Of a stretch of DNA of 58,194 bases, positions 51,393 through 58,194 are shown one piece after another; position 1 is the stretch's first letter; every line of letters begins with the position of its first letter. The stretch spans positions 1 through 58,194 of the forward strand of contig CACYYM010000022.1 of assembly GCA_902778625.1 (NCBI GenBank), written 5' to 3'. The DNA comes from an uncultured Bacteroidales bacterium (GTDB lineage: Bacteria > Bacteroidota > Bacteroidia > Bacteroidales > Bacteroidaceae). Position numbers and translations under genes: made by a program. A model generated the notes under the pieces. It was not told the DNA's origin and did not search any database. It worked only from the letters and a program-made list of their open reading frames with translations.

Positions 51393-53030
51393 TTATTTAC
51401 AGCCAGGACACCAAGGCTTGAGCTGCTTGAAGAAATCGTTGCCTTTGTCGTCGACGAGGATGAAGGCGGGGAAGTCCTCTACGGTAATTTTCCAGATGGC
51501 CTCCATGCCGAGCTCGGGATATTCCACGCATTCGATGCTCTTGATGCTACTTTGCGAGAGGACTGCTGCCACGCCGCCAATCGTGCCGAGATAGAAGCCG
51601 CCGTGCTTCTTGCAGGCATCGGTGACTTGCTGGCTGCGGTTGCCTTTTGCAATCATCACAAGGCTGCCGCCATTCGCCTGGAACTCATCGACGTATGGGT
51701 CCATACGACCTGCTGTGGTCGGTCCCATCGAGCCACAAGGATAGCCTGCAGGCGTCTTGGCAGGACCGGCGTACAACACGGGATGGTCTTTGAAGTATTG
51801 AGGCATGCCTTCGCCTGCATCGAGTCGTGCCTTGAGCTTTGCATGGGCAATGTCGCGGGCCACGATAATGGTGCCGCGAAGGTTGACGCGAGTGGAGACG
51901 GGATATTTGCTGAGTTCAGCACGAACGGCATCAATGCCCTTGTCGAGGTCGATGTCAATGCCCTTGCCGCCTTCGCCAGGGAGACGCAGTTCTTCAGGAA
52001 TGAGTTCGCCGGGACAGTCGTCCATCTTTTCCAGCCAAATGCCGTCGCGATTAATCTTTGCTTTAATGTTGCGGTCAGCGGAACAAGAGACGCCCATGCC
52101 GATGGGACAACTTGCACCATGTCGCGGCAGGCGAATGACGCGGATGTCGTGGGCCAGGTACTTGCCGCCGAACTGTGCACCGAGACCAATCTTGTGGGCT
52201 TCCTCCAAGAGTTTCTTCTCGAGGTCGATGTCGCGGAAAGCACGACCGGTCTCGTCGCCCGTAGTAGGCAAGGAGTCATAATACTTGATGCTCGCCAGCT
52301 TGACTGTTAAGAGGTTCTTTTCTGCCGAGGTACCGCCGATGACAAATGCGATGTGGTAAGGCGGGCAGGCTGCCGTGCCGAGGTGCTTCATCTCTTCAAC
52401 GAGGAAGGGCAGAAGCGTGCCTTCGTTCTGGATGGTTGCTTTCGTCATAGGATAGAAGTAGGTCTTGTTGGCAGAACCACCGCCTTTGGCGACCATCACG
52501 AAACGATATTCCGCACCCTCACACGCCTCGATGTCAATCTGAGCAGGCAAGTTGCACTTCGTGTTCACCTCGTCGTACATATTGAGAGGCGCATTCTGGG
52601 AATAGCGCAGATTGTCTTGTGTGAAGGTGTTGAAGACGCCACGAGAGAGCGCTTCTTCGTCCTCGAAGCCCGTCCACACCTGTTGGCCCTTCTCACCGTG
52701 AATGATGGCAGTGCCGGTGTCTTGGCAGAAAGGCAAAATGCCCTTACAAGCGGTCTCGGCATTGCGCAGGAACTGGAGGGCGACATATTTGTCGTTCTCG
52801 CTTGCATCGGGGTCTTTCAGGATTTGTGCGACCTGCAGATTGTGTTCGCGACGAAGCATGAACTCTACATCATGGAAAGCTTGCTGAGCTAACAGCGTCA
52901 GTGCCTCGGGGGAGACTTTTACAATCTCCTTGCCTTCGAACTCGCTAACGGTAACGCCTTCCTTCGTGAGAAGTCGGTATTCCGTCTTGTCCTCGCCCAT
53001 CTGGAACATTGGGGCATACTTGAAGTCCAT
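51393..53030 (-). CDS. fum: Class I fumarate hydratase
   Basis: A 545-residue iron-sulfur enzyme that interconverts fumarate and malate. Conserved Cys are in [10 protein letters not shown] (Cys102), [15 protein letters not shown] (Cys222) and [12 protein letters not shown], as expected for the [4Fe-4S] cluster; [16 protein letters not shown] and [17 protein letters not shown] are typical of the C-domain. In anaerobes of this phylum the enzyme runs in the reductive direction towards succinate. It follows hflX after 25 bp and is probably co-transcribed with it. Confidence 0.95.
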   Translation of the reverse strand: MDFKYAPMFQMGEDKTEYRLLTKEGVTVSEFEGKEIVKVSPEALTLLAQQAFHDVEFMLRREHNLQVAQILKDPDASENDKYVALQFLRNAETACKGILPFCQDTGTAIIHGEKGQQVWTGFEDEEALSRGVFNTFTQDNLRYSQNAPLNMYDEVNTKCNLPAQIDIEACEGAEYRFVMVAKGGGSANKTYFYPMTKATIQNEGTLLPFLVEEMKHLGTAACPPYHIAFVIGGTSAEKNLLTVKLASIKYYDSLPTTGDETGRAFRDIDLEKKLLEEAHKIGLGAQFGGKYLAHDIRVIRLPRHGASCPIGMGVSCSADRNIKAKINRDGIWLEKMDDCPGELIPEELRLPGEGGKGIDIDLDKGIDAVRAELSKYPVSTRVNLRGTIIVARDIAHAKLKARLDAGEGMPQYFKDHPVLYAGPAKTPAGYPCGSMGPTTAGRMDPYVDEFQANGGSLVMIAKGNRSQQVTDACKKHGGFYLGTIGGVAAVLSQSSIKSIECVEYPELGMEAIWKITVEDFPAFILVDDKGNDFFKQLKPWCPGCK

Positions 53031-53055
53031 AGTTTATAGTTTTAAAGTTTAAAGA

Positions 53056-54378
53056 TTATTCCTCATAATGTTGGAACAGGAAGTCGTTGTATGGGTACTT
53101 TTGCACGTGCAACTCCCTTACCTTATTATATAGCACTTGCTTCAAGGTGTCGAGGTTGGTGCGCTCTTGAGCCGAGATGAACAAGCAGTGTCCGCTGAGG
53201 CGCGACATCCAGGAGTGGATGAGTTCATCGAGCGAGACGTTGCGACTGGTGGCAGGCGTCAGGTCGTCATCATCCTTCTCCTCCCAAGTGTAGGCGTCAA
53301 TCTTGTTGAAGACTATCATCTGCGGTTTCTCACTGCAACCCAAGTCGGCAAGTGTCTTATCGACAACCTTTATCTGGTCTTCGAAGTCGGGATGGCTGAT
53401 GTCAACAATGTGGAGCAGCAGGTCTGCCTCGCGAACCTCATCGAGCGTTGATTTGAAGGAATCGACGAGGTCTGTAGGAAGCTTGCGGATGAAGCCGACG
53501 GTGTCGCTCAGGAGAAAAGGCAGGTTATCGACGATGACCTTTCGGACGGTCGTGTCCAAGGTGGCGAAAAGCTTGTTCTCTGCAAAGACGTCGCTTTTGG
53601 AAAGCAGGTTCATCAGCGTGCTCTTGCCGACGTTCGTATAACCTACAAGTGCCACGCGAATCATCCTGCCGCGATTGCCGCGCTGAGTTGTCTTCTGCTT
53701 GTCGATTTCTGCCAGTCGTTGCTTGAGCAGGCTCATGCGGTTGAGGATGATACGCCTATCCATCTCAAGCTGTGTCTCACCAGGTCCACGAAGTCCTACA
53801 GAGCCTTTGCCGCCGCCGCTTCCACTGCCGCCGCCCTGTCGCTCGAGGTGTGTCCAGAGGCGTTGCAAGCGCGGAAGCATGTAGCGGTATTGTGCCAACT
53901 CGACCTGTGTCTTGGCATTTGCTGTCTGTGCCCTCATGGCGAAGATGTCGAGGATGAGTGTCGTGCGATCCAGTATCTTGACCTTCAGCTCGTTCTCGAT
54001 GTTACGGAGTTGCTTGGCAGACAGCTCGTCGTCGAAGATGACCATCGAGATTTCCCTTTCCTCATCCTCTTCCGCCTGTATGTATGCGCGGATTTCCTGC
54101 AGTTTGCCTATGCCGAGATAGGTGACGCTGTTAGGACCTCCCAGACGTTGTGTGAAGCGTTTCACTGTCTTTGCCCCCGCCGTCTCGGCAAGGAATTCCA
54201 GTTCGTCGAGGTACTCCTTGGTCTTGCGCTCGTCCTGATTGGGTGTAATGAGGCCAACCAGCACTGCCGTTTCGGGTGAATCATCGACGACGTTGTGGTA
54301 CTTGACGCTGGTCATTCCGTCCTCGAAGGGCAGTGACGAGCGCGAAGAGTTATAGTGCTTGCTACGGGATGTACGCAT
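53056..54378 (-). CDS. hflX: GTPase HflX
   Basis: A 440-residue GTPase that binds 50S ribosomes and splits stalled ones. Residues 35-230 are the HflX N-domain with the Gly-rich linker (GGGSGSGGGKGS VGLRGPGETQLE). G1 is GYTNVGKST (246-254), G3 DTVGF and G4 NKID. The start at MRTSRSKHYN is 13 bp after array A3; an internal Met at residue 22 is the alternative. In the operon, a coiled-coil lipoprotein gene lies upstream and fumarase follows. Confidence 0.95.
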   Translation of the reverse strand: MRTSRSKHYNSSRSSLPFEDGMTSVKYHNVVDDSPETAVLVGLITPNQDERKTKEYLDELEFLAETAGAKTVKRFTQRLGGPNSVTYLGIGKLQEIRAYIQAEEDEEREISMVIFDDELSAKQLRNIENELKVKILDRTTLILDIFAMRAQTANAKTQVELAQYRYMLPRLQRLWTHLERQGGGSGSGGGKGSVGLRGPGETQLEMDRRIILNRMSLLKQRLAEIDKQKTTQRGNRGRMIRVALVGYTNVGKSTLMNLLSKSDVFAENKLFATLDTTVRKVIVDNLPFLLSDTVGFIRKLPTDLVDSFKSTLDEVREADLLLHIVDISHPDFEDQIKVVDKTLADLGCSEKPQMIVFNKIDAYTWEEKDDDDLTPATSRNVSLDELIHSWMSRLSGHCLFISAQERTNLDTLKQVLYNKVRELHVQKYPYNDFLFQHYEE

Positions 54379-54390
54379 GGGGCTTTGTTC

Positions 54391-54474
54391 AACTAAGCGT
54401 GCTGAGTTGGTAAACTAAGCGTGCCGAGTTTATAAATTTGACGTGCCGAGTTGAGCAACTTGGCGTGCCGAGTT
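54391..54474. repeat. 22-bp dyad array A3, four units, in front of hflX
   Basis: Left arms AACTAAGC, AACTAAGC, AATTTGAC, AACTTGGC; centre GT in all four; right arms GCTGAGTT, GCCGAGTT, GCCGAGTT, GCCGAGTT; linkers GGTA, TATA, GAGC. Exactly 22 bp throughout. The last arm shares its final base with the stop codon of the lipoprotein gene; the first ends 13 bp before the hflX start. It would be part of the hflX leader. Confidence 0.92.
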
Positions 54475-55325
54475 TATTTCACCTGCACAACAAGGTATTT
54501 GCTGACGCTCCAGAACTTCTGCGGGTCTGTGATGTGAAGCTCGTACTGACCTTGCTTGTCCTTCACGAGCTGATAGGTTCCGGCGGGATGAGTGGAGAGC
54601 AGTTGGGCGCTTTTGCTGTAGAACTTGATGTCCTTGTCGTAGCGGATGTCGACCTTTGTGAAGTAGTCCTTGTTGAAGTCACCGCTCTTGAGGACATCGC
54701 CCTTGTCCAGAATCTTCTGTTCCTTCAACTCGCTCTTAGTGCCGAAAACAAACCAAGCGGTGTTGAGGTCCTTATCCTGCTGCTGCATCTTCTCGGCCTT
54801 CATCTTGTTGTCTTCTGTCAGGGAAGCCACGTTGTTGCTAAGTCCGGCAATTGCTTCGCCTTGCGACTCGATGAGTGCTTCTTTCTCGGCCAGGGCAGCC
54901 TCAAGTTCTTGGATGCGAGCTGCTTGGGCATCAATCTGAGCCTGAAGGTTCTTGATGGTTTCCTGCATCTTTGTGTTTTTGATGCTACTGTTCTTGAGTT
55001 TCTCCTGCAGTTGTGCAATCATGTCGCGGTTCTGCTGCATAGCCTCCTTGATGAAGTCCATGTTGTCGCGAATCACTTCCTTCGTGCTGGCACTTTCTGG
55101 GTTGCCTTCGGCAATCGTGACACGACCTTCTGCCTCATTGATGCGGCGAATGCCTTCCTGTACTTCGTTGAAAGTGGTCAGGATGTCGTCGAGCTCCATG
55201 TCCTTTTCATTGATGATGCGCTGCAAGGAGTCGCGTTCCTGCTGGGCAGCTTCCTGCTGTCCGCTAAACTTTTCACATGCGCCCAAACTGAGGGCAAAAG
55301 CAACGAAAATAAGAATCTTCTTCAT
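54474..55325 (-). CDS. Coiled-coil lipoprotein, unnamed
   Basis: A 283-residue protein with a lipoprotein signal (MKKILIFVAFALSLGAC, lipid on Cys17). Residues 22-185 are a long coiled coil (EAAQQERDSLQRIINEKDME, KLKNSSIKNTKMQETIKNLQ). The C-terminal 90 residues are a small beta-rich domain (DKGDVLKSGDFNKDYFTKVD, KFYSKSAQLLSTHPAGTYQL). The coiled coil might span the periplasm. It sits between rsmI (26 bp upstream) and hflX. The function is unknown. Confidence 0.75.
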   Translation of the reverse strand: MKKILIFVAFALSLGACEKFSGQQEAAQQERDSLQRIINEKDMELDDILTTFNEVQEGIRRINEAEGRVTIAEGNPESASTKEVIRDNMDFIKEAMQQNRDMIAQLQEKLKNSSIKNTKMQETIKNLQAQIDAQAARIQELEAALAEKEALIESQGEAIAGLSNNVASLTEDNKMKAEKMQQQDKDLNTAWFVFGTKSELKEQKILDKGDVLKSGDFNKDYFTKVDIRYDKDIKFYSKSAQLLSTHPAGTYQLVKDKQGQYELHITDPQKFWSVSKYLVVQVK

Positions 55326-55351
55326 GACGTTTATCGTTTAATCGTTTATGT

Positions 55352-56023
55352 CTAATCTTTTCCTGCGAGCACTATCACGAACTCACCTCGGGGCTCGGTT
55401 TCTGTGAAGTGTTGCAGAACCTCCTGAAGGGAGCCGCGGACACTCTCTTCATGTATCTTGCTTATCTCTCTGCAGACACTCACTTGCCTGTCTGACCCGA
55501 AGACCTCGATGAACTGCGTAAGAGCTTTCACGACGCGATGTGGCGACTCGTAGAAGATCATGGTTCGCGTCTCTTCTGCCAACGCTTGAAGCCGTGTCTG
55601 CCGACCTTTCTTTTGAGGCAGGAAGCCTTCGAAGCAGAAGCGGTCACAAGGCAAGCCGCTGCTCACCAGTGCCGGCACGAAAGCCGTTGCGCCAGGTAAT
55701 GTGACGACTTCTATGCCAGCCTTAATGGCTTCGCGAGCCACCAGGAAGCCCGGGTCGCTGATACCTGGCGTGCCAGCATCGCTGATGACAGCTATCGTCT
55801 GTCCTGCCAACAAACGCTCCACGATGCTTTCCACCGTCTTGTGCTCATTGAACTTGTGGTACGAGAGCATTGCATTCTTGATGTCGAAGTGCTTCAGCAG
55901 GTTGCCGCTCGTTCTGGTGTCTTCGGCAAGGATGAGGTCAGCCTCGCGCAACACTCTCAGTGCCCGCGCCGTGATGTCCTCGAGATTGCCGACAGGAGTC
56001 GGCACCAAGTAAAGCGTTCCCAT
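55352..56023 (-). CDS. rsmI: 16S rRNA (cytidine1402-2'-O)-methyltransferase
   Basis: A 223-residue enzyme of the tetrapyrrole-methylase fold that methylates the ribose of C1402 in 16S rRNA. GTLYLVPTPVGNLEDITARA and AVISDAGTPGISDPGFLVAR are the family signatures; FYESPHRVVKAL is also typical. It lies divergently from tdk. Confidence 0.96.
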   Translation of the reverse strand: MGTLYLVPTPVGNLEDITARALRVLREADLILAEDTRTSGNLLKHFDIKNAMLSYHKFNEHKTVESIVERLLAGQTIAVISDAGTPGISDPGFLVAREAIKAGIEVVTLPGATAFVPALVSSGLPCDRFCFEGFLPQKKGRQTRLQALAEETRTMIFYESPHRVVKALTQFIEVFGSDRQVSVCREISKIHEESVRGSLQEVLQHFTETEPRGEFVIVLAGKD

Positions 56024-56051
56024 ACCTTATTATATAATAATATCGCGGGTA

Positions 56052-56059
56052 CAAAGATA
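56052..56059 (-). promoter_or_regulatory. -7 box of rsmI
   Basis: TATCTTTG on the minus strand, 28 bp upstream of the start codon. No good TTG lies 19-21 bp further upstream. Confidence 0.45.
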
Positions 56060-56155
56060 CAAATAAAAGGCGAAAGGATGAAAAGGTGAAAAGGGGAAAT
56101 TAAATGTTTTTAGCATTTTTCTGCCTTTCCTTGTACATATATTGAGGGAATTTAG

Positions 56156-56163
56156 TATATTTG
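56156..56163 (+). promoter_or_regulatory. -7 box of tdk
   Basis: TATATTTG, 24 bp before the start codon. A TTG lies 22 bp upstream, slightly far. Confidence 0.45.
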
Positions 56164-56187
56164 CCGTTGCAAAACACAATACAAACG

Positions 56188-56796
56188 ATGAAAGACGTTG
56201 GTTCAAGCAATGGTGAGATGATGCGGCGAGGCAGAGTGGAAGTCGTGTGTGGCTCAATGTTTTCTGGCAAGACAGAAGAGCTCATACGTCGTCTGCGCCG
56301 GGCACAGTTCGCAAAGCAAAGGGTAGAGATATTCAAGCCTGCCATCGATGTGCGCTATAGTGAGGAAGAAGTTGTCAGCCATGAAGGCACAAGCATTCCC
56401 TCCACTCCAGTCGATTCCTCTGCAAGCATCCTGCTCATGGGACAGGAGAGCGATGTCGTGGGCATCGATGAAGCGCAGTTCTTCGATGAGCACATCGTGG
56501 AGGTTTGCAACGAGTTGGCAGCAAGAGGCATCAGAGTCATTGTGGCAGGTCTTGACCTCGACTTCAAGGGTCAGCCGTTTGGTCCGATGCCACAACTCTG
56601 CGCGATTGCCGACGAAGTAACAAAGGTTCATGCCATCTGCGTTCGTTGTGGTGCCCTTGCCTACGTCAGCCATCGTATTGTGGCAGGCGACAAGCAAGTC
56701 CTCCTCGGCGAAAAACAGGAGTACGAACCGCTTTGCAGAGAGTGCTATAAATTGGTAGCCCCCTCCGGCTCCCCCTTAGGTGAGTGCCCAAAATAG
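56188..56796 (+). CDS. tdk: Thymidine kinase, class II
   Basis: A 202-residue salvage enzyme phosphorylating thymidine. The P-loop is [10 protein letters not shown] (21-30), the Mg-binding GIDEAQFFD follows, and two Cys pairs (CVRC and CREC) bind zinc. After CRECYK the sequence [15 protein letters not shown] is an extra tail encoded by the C-rich interspersed element at 56758-56784; other family members end soon after the second Cys pair. Confidence 0.95.
   Translation: MKDVGSSNGEMMRRGRVEVVCGSMFSGKTEELIRRLRRAQFAKQRVEIFKPAIDVRYSEEEVVSHEGTSIPSTPVDSSASILLMGQESDVVGIDEAQFFDEHIVEVCNELAARGIRVIVAGLDLDFKGQPFGPMPQLCAIADEVTKVHAICVRCGALAYVSHRIVAGDKQVLLGEKQEYEPLCRECYKLVAPSGSPLGECPK
56758..56784. repeat. 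C-rich interspersed element at the end of tdk
   Basis: Reads GCCCCCTC, CGG, CTCCCCCT, TAGGTGAG. The same two C-rich blocks, in reverse orientation, are found before dxr (41598-41626). Here it encodes the last residues of tdk. Confidence 0.6.
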
Positions 56797-56829
56797 TAAA
56801 TAGTAAATTGTCAAATTGTAAATGAATTG

Positions 56830-57957
56830 ATGTTAGAGAAAGAGATAACCTTCGATCGCGTTGTCAGATGGCTCATTGCAGCAATCATCGCAACGGCACT
56901 TGTCTGGCTCATCAACCGCCTCTCCAGCGTGTTGCTGCCGTTCTTCATCGCTTGGATTCTGGCTTACATGATTTATCCTTTTGTCATCTTCCTCGAGAAG
57001 AAATGCCGACTGAAATACCGCGTTGTCAGCATCGTGGTGGCTCTGCTCGTCGTGCTTGCAGTGCTTGCTTTGGCAGTCTTTCTCGTCGTGCCTCCCATCA
57101 TCGAGGAAAGTCTGCGGATGGCAAAGTTGATAACTGTCTATTTTAACGACACTCTTGCCTCTTCCGAATTCTTCGCCAACATTCAGAACATGCTTCAAAG
57201 CTATGCCAGCGACAATTCGCTGATGCAATTGGTTCAGCACAGCAGCGTGATGGATGTGGCAGAGAACCTTGTCATGAAAGCGTGGAACTTCCTCTCTGGA
57301 ACGCTCAATTTCGCCCTTGGCTTGCTTGGCAGCTTGATAGTCATTCTCTATCTTTTCTTCATTTTAATGGACTACGAAAAGATTTCCGAAGGTTGGATTC
57401 GCTATATTCCTGCAGGACAACGAAACTTCGCAAGCATGGTGGCTGGCGACGTCAAGAGCGGCATGAATGCCTATTTCCGCGGACAGTCGCTCATCGCACT
57501 CATCGTCGGCATCCTGTTCAGCATAGGTTTTCTCATCATCGACTTCCCGATGGCAATAGGTCTTGGACTCTTCATCGGCGTTCTCAACCTGATACCTTAT
57601 CTTCAACTTGTCGGCTTCATACCCACCATCATACTTGCTTTGGTAAAGGCAGCCGACACAGGGCAGAGCTTTTGGCTCATCTTGTTCTGTGCCCTCATGG
57701 TTTTCGCTGTTGTACAAACCATTCAAGATGTTGTCCTGACACCCAAAATCATGGGACATGTCACAGGTCTGAACCCAGCCATCATCCTGTTGAGCCTCTC
57801 CATTTGGGGCAGCTTACTAGGCATCATCGGACTTATCATTGCCCTGCCGCTCACGACCTTGCTCATCTCATATTATCGTCGATTTGTCCTCAAAGAAACA
57901 GACAAAGACATACAAAAACAGTCCAATAAAGAACAAAAAGCAGAGGAAAACAAATAA
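56830..57957 (+). CDS. AI-2E family membrane permease
   Basis: A 375-residue inner-membrane protein. Hydrophobic segments (RWLIAAIIATALVWLINRL, VVSIVVALLVVLAVLALAVF, LLGSLIVILYLFFILMDY, SLIALIVGILFSIGFLIID, IPYLQLVGFIPTIILALV and others) give about eight helices, the plan of the AI-2 exporter (TqsA) family. The C-terminus is Lys/Glu/Gln-rich (KETDKDIQKQSNKEQKAEEN). The transported molecule is unknown: many family members are not autoinducer exporters. It starts 33 bp after tdk. Confidence 0.85.
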   Translation: MLEKEITFDRVVRWLIAAIIATALVWLINRLSSVLLPFFIAWILAYMIYPFVIFLEKKCRLKYRVVSIVVALLVVLAVLALAVFLVVPPIIEESLRMAKLITVYFNDTLASSEFFANIQNMLQSYASDNSLMQLVQHSSVMDVAENLVMKAWNFLSGTLNFALGLLGSLIVILYLFFILMDYEKISEGWIRYIPAGQRNFASMVAGDVKSGMNAYFRGQSLIALIVGILFSIGFLIIDFPMAIGLGLFIGVLNLIPYLQLVGFIPTIILALVKAADTGQSFWLILFCALMVFAVVQTIQDVVLTPKIMGHVTGLNPAIILLSLSIWGSLLGIIGLIIALPLTTLLISYYRRFVLKETDKDIQKQSNKEQKAEENK

Positions 57958-57985
57958 TTTTGAATTTTGAATTTTGAATTTTGAA
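57958..57985. repeat. 7-bp tandem repeat TTTTGAA, four copies
   Basis: Four consecutive TTTTGAA units just after the AI-2E gene. The third supplies the -33 TTTG of the tRNA-Lys promoter. Confidence 0.85.
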
Positions 57986-58003
57986 TTAATTGTCTTACCT
58001 TTG
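57973..58003 (+). promoter_or_regulatory. Promoter of tRNA-Lys
   Basis: TTTG (57973-57976), 19 bp, TACCTTTG (57996-58003) followed by CAGCC. A perfect match to the Bacteroidota consensus. The -33 is part of the heptamer repeat. Confidence 0.8.
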
Positions 58004-58034
58004 CAGCCGCAAATGAATAATTTGCATTTAGGTT

Positions 58035-58110
58035 GACTCGCTAGCTCAGTTGGTAGAGCATCACACTTTTAATGTGGGGGTCTTGGGTTCGAGCCCCAAG
58101 CGGGTTACCA
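58035..58110 (+). tRNA. tRNA-Lys (anticodon TTT)
   Basis: A 76-base tRNA. GACTCGC pairs with GCGGGTT in the acceptor stem (with a first G-T pair), the D arm is GCTCAGTTGGTAGAGC, the anticodon loop is CTTTTAA in the stem TCACA/TGTGG, the T arm is CTTGG-GTTCGAG-CCCCAAG, and the 3' end A-CCA is encoded. It reads AAA/AAG codons. Confidence 0.97.
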
Positions 58111-58116
58111 AAAAAG

Positions 58117-58137
58117 AGAGGCTTCGGCCTCTTTTTT
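58117..58137 (+). terminator. Terminator of tRNA-Lys
   Basis: AGAGGC, loop TTCG, GCCTCT, then six T: a rho-independent terminator. The A run before it can extend the stem. Confidence 0.9.
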
Positions 58138-58194
58138 GTTTTCCGCAGGGGCTCTCACCCAAGGGTTCTTGCGCTCCAGTAGGTGCTCAGGCGG
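58138..58194. other. Unassigned end of the window
   Basis: After the terminator, nothing is recognised in the last 57 bases. Confidence 0.4.

Noticed and set aside
57957..58034. Attachment site at the tRNA-Lys
   Set aside because: No integrase gene or repeat of the tRNA 3' end is seen in the window.

Overview
The window comes from a member of the Bacteroidota, most likely order Bacteroidales and close to Prevotella. Promoters are of the Bacteroidota type (TTTG or TTG, 19-21 bp, TAnnTTTG) and start codons often lack a Shine-Dalgarno. Family-typical genes include the DUF4290-murA-rimM-dxr-rseP block, outer-membrane barrel proteins, BACON and PCMD domains, and many secreted lipoproteins. I could not run any search, so the genus is inference.

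Layout. 1-4.4 kb: a broken TPR lipoprotein gene, then a divergent 1006-residue outer-membrane receptor-like protein. 4.5-9.2 kb: a degraded copy and an intact copy of a small membrane protein with an HELIH motif flank a two-gene operon for secreted proteins, one a metallophosphoesterase. 9.2-15.1 kb: MFS transporter, GH123-type hydrolase, DUF3109 protein, ung and gpmI. 15.3-17.1 kb: an ECF sigma factor operon with a one-pass membrane protein and a lipoprotein. 17.2-25.1 kb: secreted enzymes (beta-helix protein, M64 peptidase, FAD oxidoreductase, GH99-like hydrolase). 25-29 kb: rmuC, ispG, purE. 29.3-36.8 kb: CotH-like protein, methyltransferase, an ECF sigma factor fused to a membrane segment and beta-barrel, PAP2 protein, rpoN. 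36.9-44.7 kb: cca, lipoprotein, rseP, dxr, rimM, murA, DUF4290, tsaB. 44.8-51.3 kb: a DD-carboxypeptidase and, divergently, yicC-gmk-nadD-PCMD-nspC and a glycine-rich secreted protein. 51.4-58.2 kb: fumarase, hflX, coiled-coil lipoprotein, rsmI, tdk, AI-2E family permease and tRNA-Lys.

Two features stand out. First, eleven short arrays share one geometry: an 8-bp arm, a 2-bp centre, an inverted 8-bp arm and a 4-bp linker, giving a 22-bp period, usually with four units. The arm sequence differs between arrays (at least four families), but the geometry is kept. Ten arrays lie between genes, mostly touching a stop codon; one lies inside the M64 peptidase gene and is translated. I know of no named element with this description. 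Second, the gene at 32983-34632 encodes, in one open frame, an ECF sigma factor, an inner-membrane helix, a roughly 100-residue periplasmic linker and an outer-membrane beta-barrel. It looks like a sigma factor fused to the architecture of the dual-membrane-spanning anti-sigma factors known from Bacteroides.

A second repeat class, 7-bp tandem units, lies inside the putative anti-sigma gene at 16.4 kb, where loss of one unit would shift the frame, and supplies the -33 element of the rmuC and tRNA-Lys promoters.
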